Positions 1 to 9,815 are shown, numbered from the stretch's first letter. The stretch: DNA of 60,326 bases from JAYEHK01 sp034659475 (GCA_034659475.1 JAYEHK010000024.1:1-60326); one strand, 5' to 3'. The notes: generated by a model from the letters alone, not told the origin. Numbers and translations: made by a program.

Positions 1-104
1 TTTCGGTTGATTTGGATTTGCATTTAAATCATACCAATAAATCGGGGTTCATGCGGATTTTTTATGTCTTTTTCGACCTGTTTTAGCCTCTATTTTTGCT
101 TGCT

Positions 105-1049
105 TTATGGGGTGCGAAACTTAAGTATGTAATTTGTAGGGTCTTTCAGTTCACTTAAATTTAATGTTAAATCGTTGTCTTCAAACTTTTCGTTTTCCCA
201 TTTATATGTTATTCCAGTATTCTTTTCCTCAATTATTACTTTAGCATCAAACGGGCTAAATTTATTATTTGGCAAATTAAATATAAACCCGATTTCCATT
301 TGATCGAAATTAACTTTTTCAACAAACAACCAGTTTCTAAAAAATAGGTTTCCCTTTTTCCCACCCCCTATTTTACTATTCCATTTTTTTCTTGATATGG
401 GATCCAACCGATTTAATAAGGTTTTATATTCAGCTTCACTTCTACACCAAATATTTTTTAAGTCATCTAAGTCTAGCTGATCAGGAATAATTACTTCAGC
501 ATGCCGTGCCCCCACTATTGAATCCCTTTCTTCTGGTGAAAAAGCAGCATTATGATATATGAGTTTGAAAGGAAGATTTTTAAAACCAACAGCATCTGAA
601 AATACTTGACTACAACCTTTTGCCAGACTTGTATTACTATACGAAACTTCTTTACGGGATAATAGTCCTTTGGCATCAAAAAGAAAAAATATTGGCACAG
701 GGCAGTTAGATCCTAAAGCTCTATCCTCTTTTGGTCGAAAACCTTCATTATTAAACTGCGTTGGTGTACGCGGTCTAAAGTATAGTCGTACAAAATCACT
801 CCATTGTTCATTTGTTTGATCAATGACTTGTGCGCTTGCATTATCGGATTCCATCAGGCCCATTTTCAATGCATTATTCCTGGAATACATCAATCCTCTA
901 TTTAATATCTGTACCGCATTGTCTATATTGGTAAAGTGATAAATGTATCGAGGCCACCACTTTCGTGATGGCCCTAACCAGTCAGATTGCGTTAATAAGT
1001 CAATATGTTTACATATTTCTTGAGCATCCGACTTTAATTCTTTACTCAT
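105..1049 (-). CDS. darT: DarT-like DNA ADP-ribosyltransferase toxin
   Basis: The 314-residue protein matches the DarT (DUF4433) fold. It has an N-terminal IYHFT segment with His38, as in the NAD-binding motif; a LYFRPRTP segment (res 89-96) like the conserved YFNPRSP of DarT; and an AEVIIPD segment with Glu185 in the place of the catalytic glutamate. DarT enzymes use NAD+ to attach ADP-ribose to bases in single-stranded DNA, blocking replication. The core ends near residue 220; about 95 further residues form an extension I do not recognise, so the protein is longer than the usual 200 to 220. Its ATG overlaps the stop of the upstream macrodomain gene by 4 bp (ATGA), so toxin and antitoxin are probably translationally coupled. 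Family call is fairly firm; target base and sequence are unknown. Confidence 0.82.
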   Translation of the reverse strand: MSKELKSDAQEICKHIDLLTQSDWLGPSRKWWPRYIYHFTNIDNAVQILNRGLMYSRNNALKMGLMESDNASAQVIDQTNEQWSDFVRLYFRPRTPTQFNNEGFRPKEDRALGSNCPVPIFFLFDAKGLLSRKEVSYSNTSLAKGCSQVFSDAVGFKNLPFKLIYHNAAFSPEERDSIVGARHAEVIIPDQLDLDDLKNIWCRSEAEYKTLLNRLDPISRKKWNSKIGGGKKGNLFFRNWLFVEKVNFDQMEIGFIFNLPNNKFSPFDAKVIIEEKNTGITYKWENEKFEDNDLTLNLSELKDPTNYILKFRTP

Positions 1050-1972
1050 TGCGGGTTTACCCCCTGGATATTTTTCAGCTCAAACAAACCATCGTTGCTA
1101 CCAAGAGGTGGTAGGTACTGTAATCCTAATGGCTTTTTGGGTAGTTCCTGATATCTAGGCGCAAGGATTACTGGTTTTAGATACGGTAACTCTCTTAAGA
1201 TCGCCATTAAATACACTGCAAATTCATCTAATTCATTAGGCATACTTGTCACCATACAAAAGCCTAAGCTTCTAATATGTTGCCATAAATCAAGCAGTTG
1301 ATCATGATATACACGGATAACATTGTTCTGACTGATAATGCATATCCCCTCCTGCTCATCTCTATAAATCTCGGCAGAGAATGCATCCTTATTATCAATC
1401 GTCGCAAAGTCATTTTTTTTGCTCAATAATTCCTTAATATCTTCCCATACTTCATCAAAAGGAAGCGATTGCGGCTCACTTCTAAGCCAATCCTTAATCT
1501 CGTTAATTTTTTTGTGTTCTGCTCCTGCTGAATTGTTATAGAGATAAATATACACATCAATTGGAAGACTTCTGAGATAAACTTCCATGAGCGGTTGAAC
1601 CTGTTTCTCCCAGTTTAACTCTCCATTACCACAACCTAGCGCCGGAAAAGCTATTGATGTAATCCCCTTTTCAGAATATGTTCCGACAAATTTTTTCAAG
1701 CCAGCTTCAATATATTCCAATTTTGAAGGTTGTCTCCAATGTTGCTTGGTTGGAAAGCTTAGAACCCATTTATTCTTAGTTTTATATAGCCATAATTGTC
1801 CTACAGAAAATAGCTGCTTCTCACACAGATACTGGTATTGTTTAAACATCTCAGGATAGATTTCCTTATACTGTTTGGCAATACCTTTACCCATTACGCC
1901 AACTGTATTAACGGTATTAACTAAGACTCGAGCTGGGCTTTCAAAAATATCTCCCATCACGTAAGTAATCAT
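1046..1972 (-). CDS. darG: DarG-like macrodomain antitoxin
   Basis: Residues 1 to about 155 form a macrodomain: VMGDIF near the start, NTVNTVGVMGKGIA as the ADP-ribose loop, and FPALGCGNGELNW as the second loop. DarG macrodomains remove ADP-ribose from DNA and also bind DarT. The C-terminal 150 residues (from about PFDEVWEDIK) match nothing I recognise and may contact the toxin. I prefer the ATG at 1972, three codons inside the longest frame, because AGGTG lies 8 nt upstream. The gene precedes the toxin gene and overlaps it by 4 bp. In the DarTG loci I know, the toxin gene comes first, so this order is unusual. It lies about 320 bp downstream of hsdR and was perhaps acquired with it as a defence island. 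Confidence 0.82.
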   Translation of the reverse strand: MITYVMGDIFESPARVLVNTVNTVGVMGKGIAKQYKEIYPEMFKQYQYLCEKQLFSVGQLWLYKTKNKWVLSFPTKQHWRQPSKLEYIEAGLKKFVGTYSEKGITSIAFPALGCGNGELNWEKQVQPLMEVYLRSLPIDVYIYLYNNSAGAEHKKINEIKDWLRSEPQSLPFDEVWEDIKELLSKKNDFATIDNKDAFSAEIYRDEQEGICIISQNNVIRVYHDQLLDLWQHIRSLGFCMVTSMPNELDEFAVYLMAILRELPYLKPVILAPRYQELPKKPLGLQYLPPLGSNDGLFELKNIQGVNPQ

Positions 1973-2301
1973 GATAAACACACCTCAATCTCATTATATA
2001 GCTCACCAGCGATCCTTAAGATCGATTTGCTCTTAAAAGCAATAATTAACATTTATCTATACATATATACCAACTAATAGTATTGGGCTTTGAACATACA
2101 TATTATTATGTATATTCGAATAGGGTTGTTAAAAATCCTGCAATAATAACGCAATGAAATATTTACACTATTAATGGTATCCTCTACACCAAGACAACGC
2201 AGAAGTGTTTATTGGCGAGGATAATTCCAGTCTTTCACTTTAATAGTTAATTTTTACGAGATTTTCATCAAAACCTTTTTGAGTAGTTTTACTGTAAAAC
2301 C
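1973..2301. promoter_or_regulatory. Intergenic region upstream of darG with candidate operator
   Basis: This roughly 320-bp AT-rich gap separates hsdR from the darG-darT pair. It holds a perfect inverted repeat, ATACATA at 2096-2102 and TATGTAT at 2107-2113 with a 4-nt spacer, about 125 bp upstream of the darG start. A second small palindrome (GATC-5-GATC) sits at 2013-2025. Such repeats often bind autoregulating antitoxins or repressors, but no regulator is shown here. Minus-strand -10-like TATATA sequences occur at 2060-2070. I see no gene in the gap. Confidence 0.35.
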
Positions 2302-5300
2302 TTAACCTCCATCATTTTCCAATAACCTTTTCTCAAAATCATCACACAGCTTCTCAACCAGGTCGTCCATTTCTTTGAAGAAATAATCCCAACCTTGTGG
2401 CGGTTAAGTGCTCTGTATCGTCGATATATTTTACCAAAGTCATCATGAATTTCTTCGTCTGATACATGCGATTTCATCTTGATAATCAAGCGCTCGCCCT
2501 CGCTAGCGTTGTGCACATAGTCATAAAAGTCGTTGATTTTTAAATCGAATTCTTGAATAAGTGCAGCCTTTTCAGCCTCTTGCTGATTACGCGCGGCAAT
2601 GATGGCCAGAATATCAAATGACTGGTCCCCATATGGCGCTCGGCCTTCTGCAATTTTGGTAGGTTTGTTTTGCTTATCTCCGTGTTCTTCAGTTTCAACT
2701 TCGATAATCCCGATTTGATTATCAAAATAAACTTCAATTGGATCTTTTATGTCCGTGCTACGGTGCAACAAATTATACAGGGTGTTGAATTTGCGCCAGA
2801 AGAACAAAAAACTTGGCTCACTATATTTGGCATCCAGCTCTATGACGTATTCAAGGCGGTTCAGAATCGTAAAATACTGTGCTGCCTTAGCTTTGGTGTC
2901 GGTTGTTCCCCGAGGGTTGGCATCGATATACTTTTTCAAACTGCTTTCAAAATCCAGGTAGCTTTCCGGATCATTACGGTTTCCTGCGTCTCTATAGATC
3001 CCCATAAACACAGTAAAGAACTTATCAAACGTATCTGATTTTTTCAGATCTCCCAGTAATATATCCAACACCTTCTTGTCGCCAAAGGGGTCGAAGTCAC
3101 TGACTACTACATCAGAAAAGTGCTCAAAGGCATCTTTGAGGTTTTGCACATTCACATTGTTATAGGAAAAATCAACAATTTTGCAATCGTTTTTGTATTT
3201 TGTTGTGCGGTTTACGCGGGAGATGGTCTGAATCGCACTAATGCCTTTAATCTCTTTATCTAAAAACAGGGTATGCAGCCTTTTCTCATCAAAACCAGTT
3301 TGCAGCTTTGCCACCACAATGATTAGGCCATTTTTCTTCAGTGCAAAACTTTCTAATACCTTCTCTTCACTCAATCCACCATTGAGGCCAGCGGCGCTTT
3401 GTTCATCCTGATTGTTTGAATATACGATGTGAATGGGCGCTTCAGCGTATTTCGCATATTTGGGTTCCTGAACCAGGGCGTTAAAGTGCCTGGTAACTGC
3501 TTGTTGATAAGCAATCGCTGCTTTAATGGAATGTACCGTCAGCATTGCCTTACCTGTTCCGCGTATTTGGCGATACACATCTTTCACCAATAAATCCGCA
3601 ACATATTGGGCAATCGCGTCAATACGATCACGGTTTTCATAAACCTGTTTCTTCTGTGCGTCTTTGTAATCTTGTTCTGTGAGACCTTCCAGCGAATTGC
3701 TAGGTAGATCAAATAACATCTTCGAAGCAACTGGCACGATATTCTTTAGCGGGTTAAGAATATAGCCATCCTCAATCGCTTCTTGCATGGTGTAGGAATC
3801 AAATGGTCGCCATAGTTTTTCGCTTTCAGCATAACCGCTAAACTCCCCAAAGCGCGCGAGGGTATGATCATCAGGTGTAGCAGTAAAACCGATAATCAGA
3901 TTCTTCTTCGTACGTGCTTGAGAATACGTTGTATTATCAAAAGGCGCCTGCAACTCATCAAAAATGCTAATCATTTCAGCGTGTTGGTCTCCGCTGTTGG
4001 AACGGTGAATTTCATCAATTAAGAAGACAATACGCATTTTGGCAAGCTTAGTCAGAACTTCAGCATCGAGCATTTCGCGCACCGAGCCAAACTTTTGTAA
4101 ATTAACAATCACCAGGCGCGTGTCAGAGGCTAAGGCGTCTTGAAAGGTCTTTTTATTGCTGGCTTCAATATACATCCGATTGTCTATGTTCATGTTGAGC
4201 ATTAAAGAATCAATTTGCCCACGTAATTGCAAACGATCCACCACAATCATGATTTTATCGTACACATACTCGCCCTCGCGGCGCAGGTCTTTTAACTGCA
4301 GAGCTGACCACCCGATAATATTGGATTTACCAAAACCCGCTGCGTACTGCATCAGCAAGGAGTAACAATTTTTATTATTAGAATAAGCCTGACGTTTTTC
4401 CAGTAATTCTTTTTTCTTGGCTTCAGATACTCCAACTAACTGTTTTTCTAGCAGTTTATCAAAATAATCGTCTTCGTTCTCATGCGCCAAGAACTCATCA
4501 ATTTTTGCCATAATCTTATCAGTACCAAACTTTTGTTTGGGACGTGGCGAAATCAAGTGTCCTAGCTCATTTTTTAACTCTTTCCCTTTCTTAGTAACAT
4601 AGACATCGCGCTCGATAAAGTTGTAATACAAAATCTCTTTTTCCATAAAACCCTTACCGTAGAGGAAGGTGAACAACTCCTTCAGTTTGTCTTTCTTATC
4701 GGCATCCGGGTTCAATAGTGGATAAGGCTTAAATACCCCTTTGGCTTTTTTCTCGATCTCTTCGCGGTCAAATTTACCCTCTCTACACGTAGCCAGGATC
4801 TCGTCAAAATAATCATCGATGGTTCGAATCACATATGTTTCGCCAACATCGGTGGTAGTGATATGTATGGCCTTTTCGAAAATTTTCAAGAAGTCTTTGC
4901 GGTATGAATCTTTTTCTTTATCACTCAGCAGATCATTGCTATCAAAATGTTTATGATAGGTTTTGACTGCTTCAAAATAGTCTTTCAGGACCTTGCCACG
5001 CCCGTTTTTGCTGGCAGTCTGATTGGTATAGTTGGATTTCAATTCGCTATAGCCTAAATAAATACCATTCACAAACAGCACAATATCAGGACGGAAAGAA
5101 AATATTTGCTGATCTTGATAGTTGTATTTATAGGGCAATTCCTGCACCACTGAAAAGATATTTTCATCAAACAGTGCATTATTATGGATTACACTGTCAC
5201 CCGTGTAAAATAAGTTGAGTTTAACATTCTGCAAGGTGATAGACTTATTAGCATTAATAAATAGCGCCATATTACGGCTGCTCCCGCTGCGCTCTTGAAT

Positions 5301-5522
5301 TAGTTCAATCAAATCCTTAAGTAATTTATTCTGATCACCATGGTATTTTTTCAGCAAGGTTTCGTAAGGTTTCTTATTCAGTTCGGTTTGGGAGATAAAC
5401 TCCTGTAAGTCTTCTTCTATGATTAGGGAGTTAGTTACCGTATTAGCTTTCACCTCACGATAGCCCAGTCCTTCTCTGAAAAAAGGTATCAAAAATTTGT
5501 CTTGTAGGTGGAGTTCGTTCAT
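2289..5522 (-). CDS. hsdR: Type I restriction enzyme, HsdR subunit (3' end frameshifted)
   Basis: The motor and nuclease subunit of a type I restriction system (1077 residues as read). The PD-(D/E)xK nuclease is at residues 145-162 (Asp146, Glu160, Lys162 in GYSELK). The helicase core follows: Walker A-like AAGFGKS near 395, DEIHR as motif II, GFTATP as motif III. HsdR cuts DNA after ATP-driven translocation, bound to HsdM and HsdS. It starts inside the hsdS stop (ATGA overlap). Near 2392-2397 the frame appears to shift by one base. The other frame continues WDYFFKEMDDLVEKL and ends at a TAA at 2302-2304, a far more typical acidic, charged C-terminus than the Trp/Cys/Met-rich tail of the open frame. 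Restoring one A (CACAAGG to CACAAAGG on the coding strand) rejoins them. This is either a sequencing error in a homopolymer or a recent mutation changing about 30 terminal residues. Confidence 0.93.
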   Translation of the reverse strand: MNELHLQDKFLIPFFREGLGYREVKANTVTNSLIIEEDLQEFISQTELNKKPYETLLKKYHGDQNKLLKDLIELIQERSGSSRNMALFINANKSITLQNVKLNLFYTGDSVIHNNALFDENIFSVVQELPYKYNYQDQQIFSFRPDIVLFVNGIYLGYSELKSNYTNQTASKNGRGKVLKDYFEAVKTYHKHFDSNDLLSDKEKDSYRKDFLKIFEKAIHITTTDVGETYVIRTIDDYFDEILATCREGKFDREEIEKKAKGVFKPYPLLNPDADKKDKLKELFTFLYGKGFMEKEILYYNFIERDVYVTKKGKELKNELGHLISPRPKQKFGTDKIMAKIDEFLAHENEDDYFDKLLEKQLVGVSEAKKKELLEKRQAYSNNKNCYSLLMQYAAGFGKSNIIGWSALQLKDLRREGEYVYDKIMIVVDRLQLRGQIDSLMLNMNIDNRMYIEASNKKTFQDALASDTRLVIVNLQKFGSVREMLDAEVLTKLAKMRIVFLIDEIHRSNSGDQHAEMISIFDELQAPFDNTTYSQARTKKNLIIGFTATPDDHTLARFGEFSGYAESEKLWRPFDSYTMQEAIEDGYILNPLKNIVPVASKMLFDLPSNSLEGLTEQDYKDAQKKQVYENRDRIDAIAQYVADLLVKDVYRQIRGTGKAMLTVHSIKAAIAYQQAVTRHFNALVQEPKYAKYAEAPIHIVYSNNQDEQSAAGLNGGLSEEKVLESFALKKNGLIIVVAKLQTGFDEKRLHTLFLDKEIKGISAIQTISRVNRTTKYKNDCKIVDFSYNNVNVQNLKDAFEHFSDVVVSDFDPFGDKKVLDILLGDLKKSDTFDKFFTVFMGIYRDAGNRNDPESYLDFESSLKKYIDANPRGTTDTKAKAAQYFTILNRLEYVIELDAKYSEPSFLFFWRKFNTLYNLLHRSTDIKDPIEVYFDNQIGIIEVETEEHGDKQNKPTKIAEGRAPYGDQSFDILAIIAARNQQEAEKAALIQEFDLKINDFYDYVHNASEGERLIIKMKSHVSDEEIHDDFGKIYRRYRALNRHKVGIISSKKWTTWLRSCVMILRKGYWKMMEVKVLQ

Positions 5523-6835
5523 ACTGCTTCTCCTTCCTGGTAAACCTTGATCTTGCCAGTGACAACATCGTTAATCAGGGTTTTGCGCAATTCTTTGAGT
5601 TTATCGATTTGGGTGTTGATGGTATCAATAATGCGGTCAATGTGCTCGGTTTTATTGTCTAAATAATCGGCTATGGATTGTTGCTCGGGGAATGGAGGAA
5701 CAGGTAATTTTAATTGTGAAAACAAATCAAATGTCATTGTTGACCGCAATGTTTTACTATTTGCCAATAGAGATCCATTGCGATTTTGTTCAAGATAGTA
5801 ATAGAGGAAATACTTCATGTGCGCCTCGTATTTTGCCCTTATAACAGTATAAGCACTCGTAATAATCCCTACTTGTTTAATATATCCAACAATTCTTGGG
5901 GTTACATCCATGTCAAATAAACATAAAACCAAATCATCAGGCTTTGTAATTTGGTATCCATCAAAGGATGCCGGAATTTTTCCCTTCATATTATCTAAGT
6001 CGCGTTTGATAACACCTTTCAATGTTAATGAAAGTACATCATAAAAAGAACTCTCTAAACCAGCTTTATTTTTCGTTTGTTCGAATACATCTTTGCCTCT
6101 CATCACTTTCCAATGCTCCGGCACTTCTCCAATCCACTCAACTCCACTATCTTTCATAACCACTGTTTTATCTAAACCACGGGTAACGGTTTCGGTGATG
6201 CGGGATTGTTTGAGCTCTCCATATTTAGTAGCCTTTTGGGTGAGCAGATCTATTTTGCGATCAATCTGGGCGGTTTCGACGTCTAGATAATCGGCTATAG
6301 CCTTTTGTTCGGGAAGAGGAGGACAGAACCAAATAACTCTGGATAGTTTTTCTTTTGTAAGATGTTTAATACTTACATAATTCACTATTGAGTCATAATA
6401 TTTAATAGTGCCTAACAAAAATGATTGATAAAGAAAATATTTCGAATAATTATTTTTGTTTACTGTGATTTTGTGGACAGAGTTTTGGATATAACATTCT
6501 TCGATTTCTTCATTCCAAAAAGCAGTTTTTCCAACTTCACCACCTTCGCTAAGTAAAATATCTCCATTTTTAAGGCGATAGGTACTCATCTCACCTAACG
6601 AAAAATACATTTTTTCGATATTTGCGTCATTCACCTTAAGCCAGCCAATGTTTTTCGACTTAAGATAACTCCGATAATATGTGTACTCCCTTGGCATATT
6701 GTCTAGCATTTTCCCCAAAACAACTAGACCAATTTCCTTTACCCGTTTTACCTCCCAGTCTTTAGGCATTTTTTTAAACCACTCAACTCCACTATATTTA
6801 TAGGAATCATATGTCTCAAAAGTGTTTTTCATCAT
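5519..6835 (-). CDS. hsdS: Type I restriction-modification specificity subunit HsdS
   Basis: A 438-residue protein with the two-fold design of HsdS. Each half starts with SGVEW...P..W (res ~15 and ~230), holds a variable target-recognition domain, and ends in a conserved helical spacer beginning PPLPEQKAIADYL (first half) and PPFPEQQSIADYL (second half). Each recognition domain reads one half of a split DNA target; the spacer helices set the distance and dock HsdM and HsdR. The target cannot be read from sequence. The gene overlaps hsdM upstream and hsdR downstream by 4 bp each, so all three are probably made from one mRNA. The recognition domains differ from each other, implying an asymmetric site. 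Confidence 0.95.
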   Translation of the reverse strand: MMKNTFETYDSYKYSGVEWFKKMPKDWEVKRVKEIGLVVLGKMLDNMPREYTYYRSYLKSKNIGWLKVNDANIEKMYFSLGEMSTYRLKNGDILLSEGGEVGKTAFWNEEIEECYIQNSVHKITVNKNNYSKYFLYQSFLLGTIKYYDSIVNYVSIKHLTKEKLSRVIWFCPPLPEQKAIADYLDVETAQIDRKIDLLTQKATKYGELKQSRITETVTRGLDKTVVMKDSGVEWIGEVPEHWKVMRGKDVFEQTKNKAGLESSFYDVLSLTLKGVIKRDLDNMKGKIPASFDGYQITKPDDLVLCLFDMDVTPRIVGYIKQVGIITSAYTVIRAKYEAHMKYFLYYYLEQNRNGSLLANSKTLRSTMTFDLFSQLKLPVPPFPEQQSIADYLDNKTEHIDRIIDTINTQIDKLKELRKTLINDVVTGKIKVYQEGEAV

Positions 6836-8904
6836 AATCCAAGCCCCACTTCTAAGGATTTTAATTCATCCTCAAGGGCATTAATATCAGTCAAAATATC
6901 CACTACTTCCCGCAACTTCTCAGGTTTATAAAACACCCTATTAAAATTAATCTCCACACCTACAACATTTTCTAAATAGATAAATGGTTTACTAATATAT
7001 TTGGCCATAAAGGCTTCAATCTCAGCCCGATTTTCAGCTTCATCTTTATGAAACGGAATAATTTCGTAATCCTTCTGGTAATCGGGCGTAAGTTCTACGC
7101 TGATTTCAATGCGCTCCGACTGTTTTGTGCTAGCTTTTTTATATATAGATTTCACAACGATTTTGCCACAGCCCAGCAACTCGTTTTTGTCACTCACTTC
7201 TTTAATTAGGGTTTCTTGCTCGACATTAAACCAATACTTTGCATCAGTGGTGGTAATTACCAAGGGCTGTTCTTTGTAATCCAGCGAAGCAACAAATGGC
7301 TTGATATCCTGTTCAAAGGCATCCGCTAAAGACTGGTATTGACTAGCATCAAAGGAAGTAATCACAAACTGAGTCAGGTCTCGTTCACCATTGCTTAGTT
7401 TGGTTGGCTTTAATCTCACTGAACTTGCTCTTTCTTCCAACCCGCTTTTTTTATTCAATATCATCGGTAGCTGTGCCTCAAAGCTATTACCATATTCATC
7501 AATATTGGTAAGCATAATGACTTGTTTGTTAAAATAGAAAAATTCCTTGTCAAACACCATGGCATAATCTGTATCTTCAAATTTTGTGAGGGTTTCTACG
7601 ATTTCTAGGCGGCTAGCTTCATCCACTTCTTTGCGCTTAGAGCCTTTGCTCTTTTTCAGTGGTTGGAATTTTTCGCTGGCGTTAATCAGCATCACTTTAT
7701 CAATGTGCTTTGGCTTTTTGTTATTATTCAAAACCCACAAATATGTGTAAATGCCAGTATTAAAGAATTCATCAGTAGGTAATTGAATCACCGCTTCCAC
7801 AATGTCACTATCCAGCATCCCTTTGCGGATATTGCTTTCTGATGACCCTGCATCACCACTAAACAAGGTAGAGCCGTTGTGTACCACTACACCCATTCCA
7901 CCATCATCCAGTTTTGAAATAAGGTGCTGCATAAACAAGAGCTGTCCATCGGAAATAGAGGGCAGAAATTGAAACCTTTCGGTTTTGTCGTTTTCAATTT
8001 CTTTTTGATAACCTTTCCAGCTAACGCCATAGGGAGGGTTGGCAATGACAACATCAAATTCGTCGTTGTAGAACTTGTCATCCACAAGGGTGTTACCATG
8101 TTCGATTTTAGATTCGTCTCGAAAGCGGCTTTCAATTTTTGCCAGAGCGTAGAGCGCGTCATTCCAATCTTGGCCATAGGTTTGGGTGAGGCGCTTGGAT
8201 TTGTCTTGAATACGGTCTTCAACCCCAAACAGCAAGTTCCCACCACCACAGGTGCAGTCGTAGATTTTGAGCAGTTTATCAGAGTCCTCAATTTTGGAAG
8301 CAATGATCTCAGCAATAAGCGCGATCACATCGTCTGGTGTATATTGTTCCCCTGCCGTTTCTGCCGAAATATCTGCCCATTTGCGTTTAATGTGTTCTTC
8401 CAACGTGGTTATTTCAGAGTTGTTATACGGCTTGAGGTCAATTTCAGCCCATAGTTTGGTATACCCCATCAGCACTTTTTTGGCGTTGAGTTTAGTTTTG
8501 ATACCACAGATATCCAGGAATTTTTCGCCATCTGTCGCATCTACGCCAAGCAGGTCTTTGGTTTCACCATCAAAGCCCTTAAGGTAGGCATCAAAATCAA
8601 TTTGAAAGGATTTATCGTTTTTGCAGATGTCGGCGAGAGTTTGATTCTTCTCAAAAATATATATGTTGTAGCCTTGCCCCTTATCATTTATCAAGTCGTA
8701 TAGGTCTGCTTTCGTGATGCTGGCAAAATCCTCTTCACCTATTTCTGCTTTTAAATCATCAAACATTCTAACGAGACGGCTTTCAACCATCGCAAGGGCA
8801 AAAAACGGCATCATGAATGATGGCCATTCAGATTCTTTGATACCACACCCGCGTAAAAGATCGGCAGTTGCCCAGATTTTTGATTCGTATTGTAGTATGT
8901 CCAT
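6832..8904 (-). CDS. hsdM: Type I restriction-modification methyltransferase HsdM
   Basis: A 690-residue N6-adenine DNA methyltransferase. The AdoMet-binding motif I reads YDCTCGGGNLL (res 215-225) and the catalytic motif IV reads NPPY (res 289-292). The GEQYTP segment before motif I is typical of HsdM. It methylates adenine in the site chosen by HsdS and so protects host DNA. The N-terminal 180 residues form the helical HsdM_N region; the last 150 or so include coiled-coil helices (ALEDELKSLEVGL at the end) that bind HsdS. First gene of the hsdM-hsdS-hsdR operon. A minus-strand TTGACA lies about 70 bp upstream in the 250-bp gap before yigZ, but I see no convincing -10 partner. Confidence 0.95.
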   Translation of the reverse strand: MDILQYESKIWATADLLRGCGIKESEWPSFMMPFFALAMVESRLVRMFDDLKAEIGEEDFASITKADLYDLINDKGQGYNIYIFEKNQTLADICKNDKSFQIDFDAYLKGFDGETKDLLGVDATDGEKFLDICGIKTKLNAKKVLMGYTKLWAEIDLKPYNNSEITTLEEHIKRKWADISAETAGEQYTPDDVIALIAEIIASKIEDSDKLLKIYDCTCGGGNLLFGVEDRIQDKSKRLTQTYGQDWNDALYALAKIESRFRDESKIEHGNTLVDDKFYNDEFDVVIANPPYGVSWKGYQKEIENDKTERFQFLPSISDGQLLFMQHLISKLDDGGMGVVVHNGSTLFSGDAGSSESNIRKGMLDSDIVEAVIQLPTDEFFNTGIYTYLWVLNNNKKPKHIDKVMLINASEKFQPLKKSKGSKRKEVDEASRLEIVETLTKFEDTDYAMVFDKEFFYFNKQVIMLTNIDEYGNSFEAQLPMILNKKSGLEERASSVRLKPTKLSNGERDLTQFVITSFDASQYQSLADAFEQDIKPFVASLDYKEQPLVITTTDAKYWFNVEQETLIKEVSDKNELLGCGKIVVKSIYKKASTKQSERIEISVELTPDYQKDYEIIPFHKDEAENRAEIEAFMAKYISKPFIYLENVVGVEINFNRVFYKPEKLREVVDILTDINALEDELKSLEVGLGL

Positions 8905-9155
8905 TTAGATGGTTCCTCTTTTCTGCATAGTTTTTTATTAATCACGTAATGGGGTATAGAATTTTTTGTCAAATTATTATCGACATTAGGAGTTCTCATG
9001 ACATATTCAAAAGCTTTGAGTTTTATCAAAGGTTTTGAACTTGTCATAGATTGAAAAGATAAATCATTCTTTAAATAACGGTCTAAACAGATTATACCCA
9101 AGTTAAGATACAGCCCCAACTGACTAGTATAGAAATGAGTGAGCATATGAGGCTT

Positions 9156-9815
9156 TTACGTCTGCCGTCTTATTCCGAACCCCTCATCAACCGACAAACC
9201 CGGAACATATAGCGCTCCTGTTTCTTGAATGGTCCCCTGTCGGTTGGTCAGGGTTTGATATTGGGCTAAAATGCCTTCATAATCTGCTTCCGGTATGTTT
9301 ACCAGGATCCTGATTTTCTCGCCGAACTCAATCTCTGGTTTATCAAGCACTGCCGGCAGACATTTTTTCTCGATTTGTCCGTAATAGCTGTAGTCAATTT
9401 CCAGAAGCGCTTGTTTGCAGTAGACCATATTTTGAATCGTCGCTATCTGAAGCGCTTCTCTAACAGCATCAGAATAAGCTCGAACCAATCCACCGGTCCC
9501 CAGAAGGGTGCCTCCGAAATACCTTACTACGACTGCAAGTACATTCTCAAGGTTTGCCCCTTTGAGGATTTCCAGCATAGGCATCCCGGCCGTTCCAGAA
9601 GGCTCTCCATCATCACTCATGCGTTCGCTCACTGGATTTCCATGTAAACGATACGCAAAACAATAATGCCTGGCTTTCGGCCATTCTTTTCGAACGGTCT
9701 CCATCAGGCATTCAAAGTCTTCTTCCACGCTAAATGGAAAAAGGAGCGCAATAAATTTAGATTTTTTTATACTAATATTGGCTTCTGCTTTCTTCTGCAC
9801 GGTGTAATAATTCAT
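9156..9815 (-). CDS. yigZ: YigZ/IMPACT family protein
   Basis: The protein contains the UPF0029/IMPACT N-terminal domain with the KSKFIA start, the ARHYCFAYR segment, the SDDGEPSGTAG signature, and VVRYFGG.LLG.GGLVRAY, followed by the smaller C-terminal ferredoxin-like domain. Bacterial YigZ proteins are widespread, but their role is unsettled; eukaryotic IMPACT acts in translation control. I choose the ATG at 9815 rather than the first ATG of the open frame because GGAGGTAA lies 12 nt before it; this gives 219 residues, close to the family norm. It lies downstream of, and in the same direction as, the TVP38-type gene. Confidence 0.88.
   Translation of the reverse strand: MNYYTVQKKAEANISIKKSKFIALLFPFSVEEDFECLMETVRKEWPKARHYCFAYRLHGNPVSERMSDDGEPSGTAGMPMLEILKGANLENVLAVVVRYFGGTLLGTGGLVRAYSDAVREALQIATIQNMVYCKQALLEIDYSYYGQIEKKCLPAVLDKPEIEFGEKIRILVNIPEADYEGILAQYQTLTNRQGTIQETGALYVPGLSVDEGFGIRRQT

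Noticed and set aside
1..104. Gene fragment at the left edge
   Set aside because: No frame of convincing length or domain; the AT-rich bases after the darT stop hold nothing I can support.
8811..9146. 111-codon frame overlapping the hsdM start
   Set aside because: It overlaps hsdM in a different frame, has no recognisable domain and no ribosome site.
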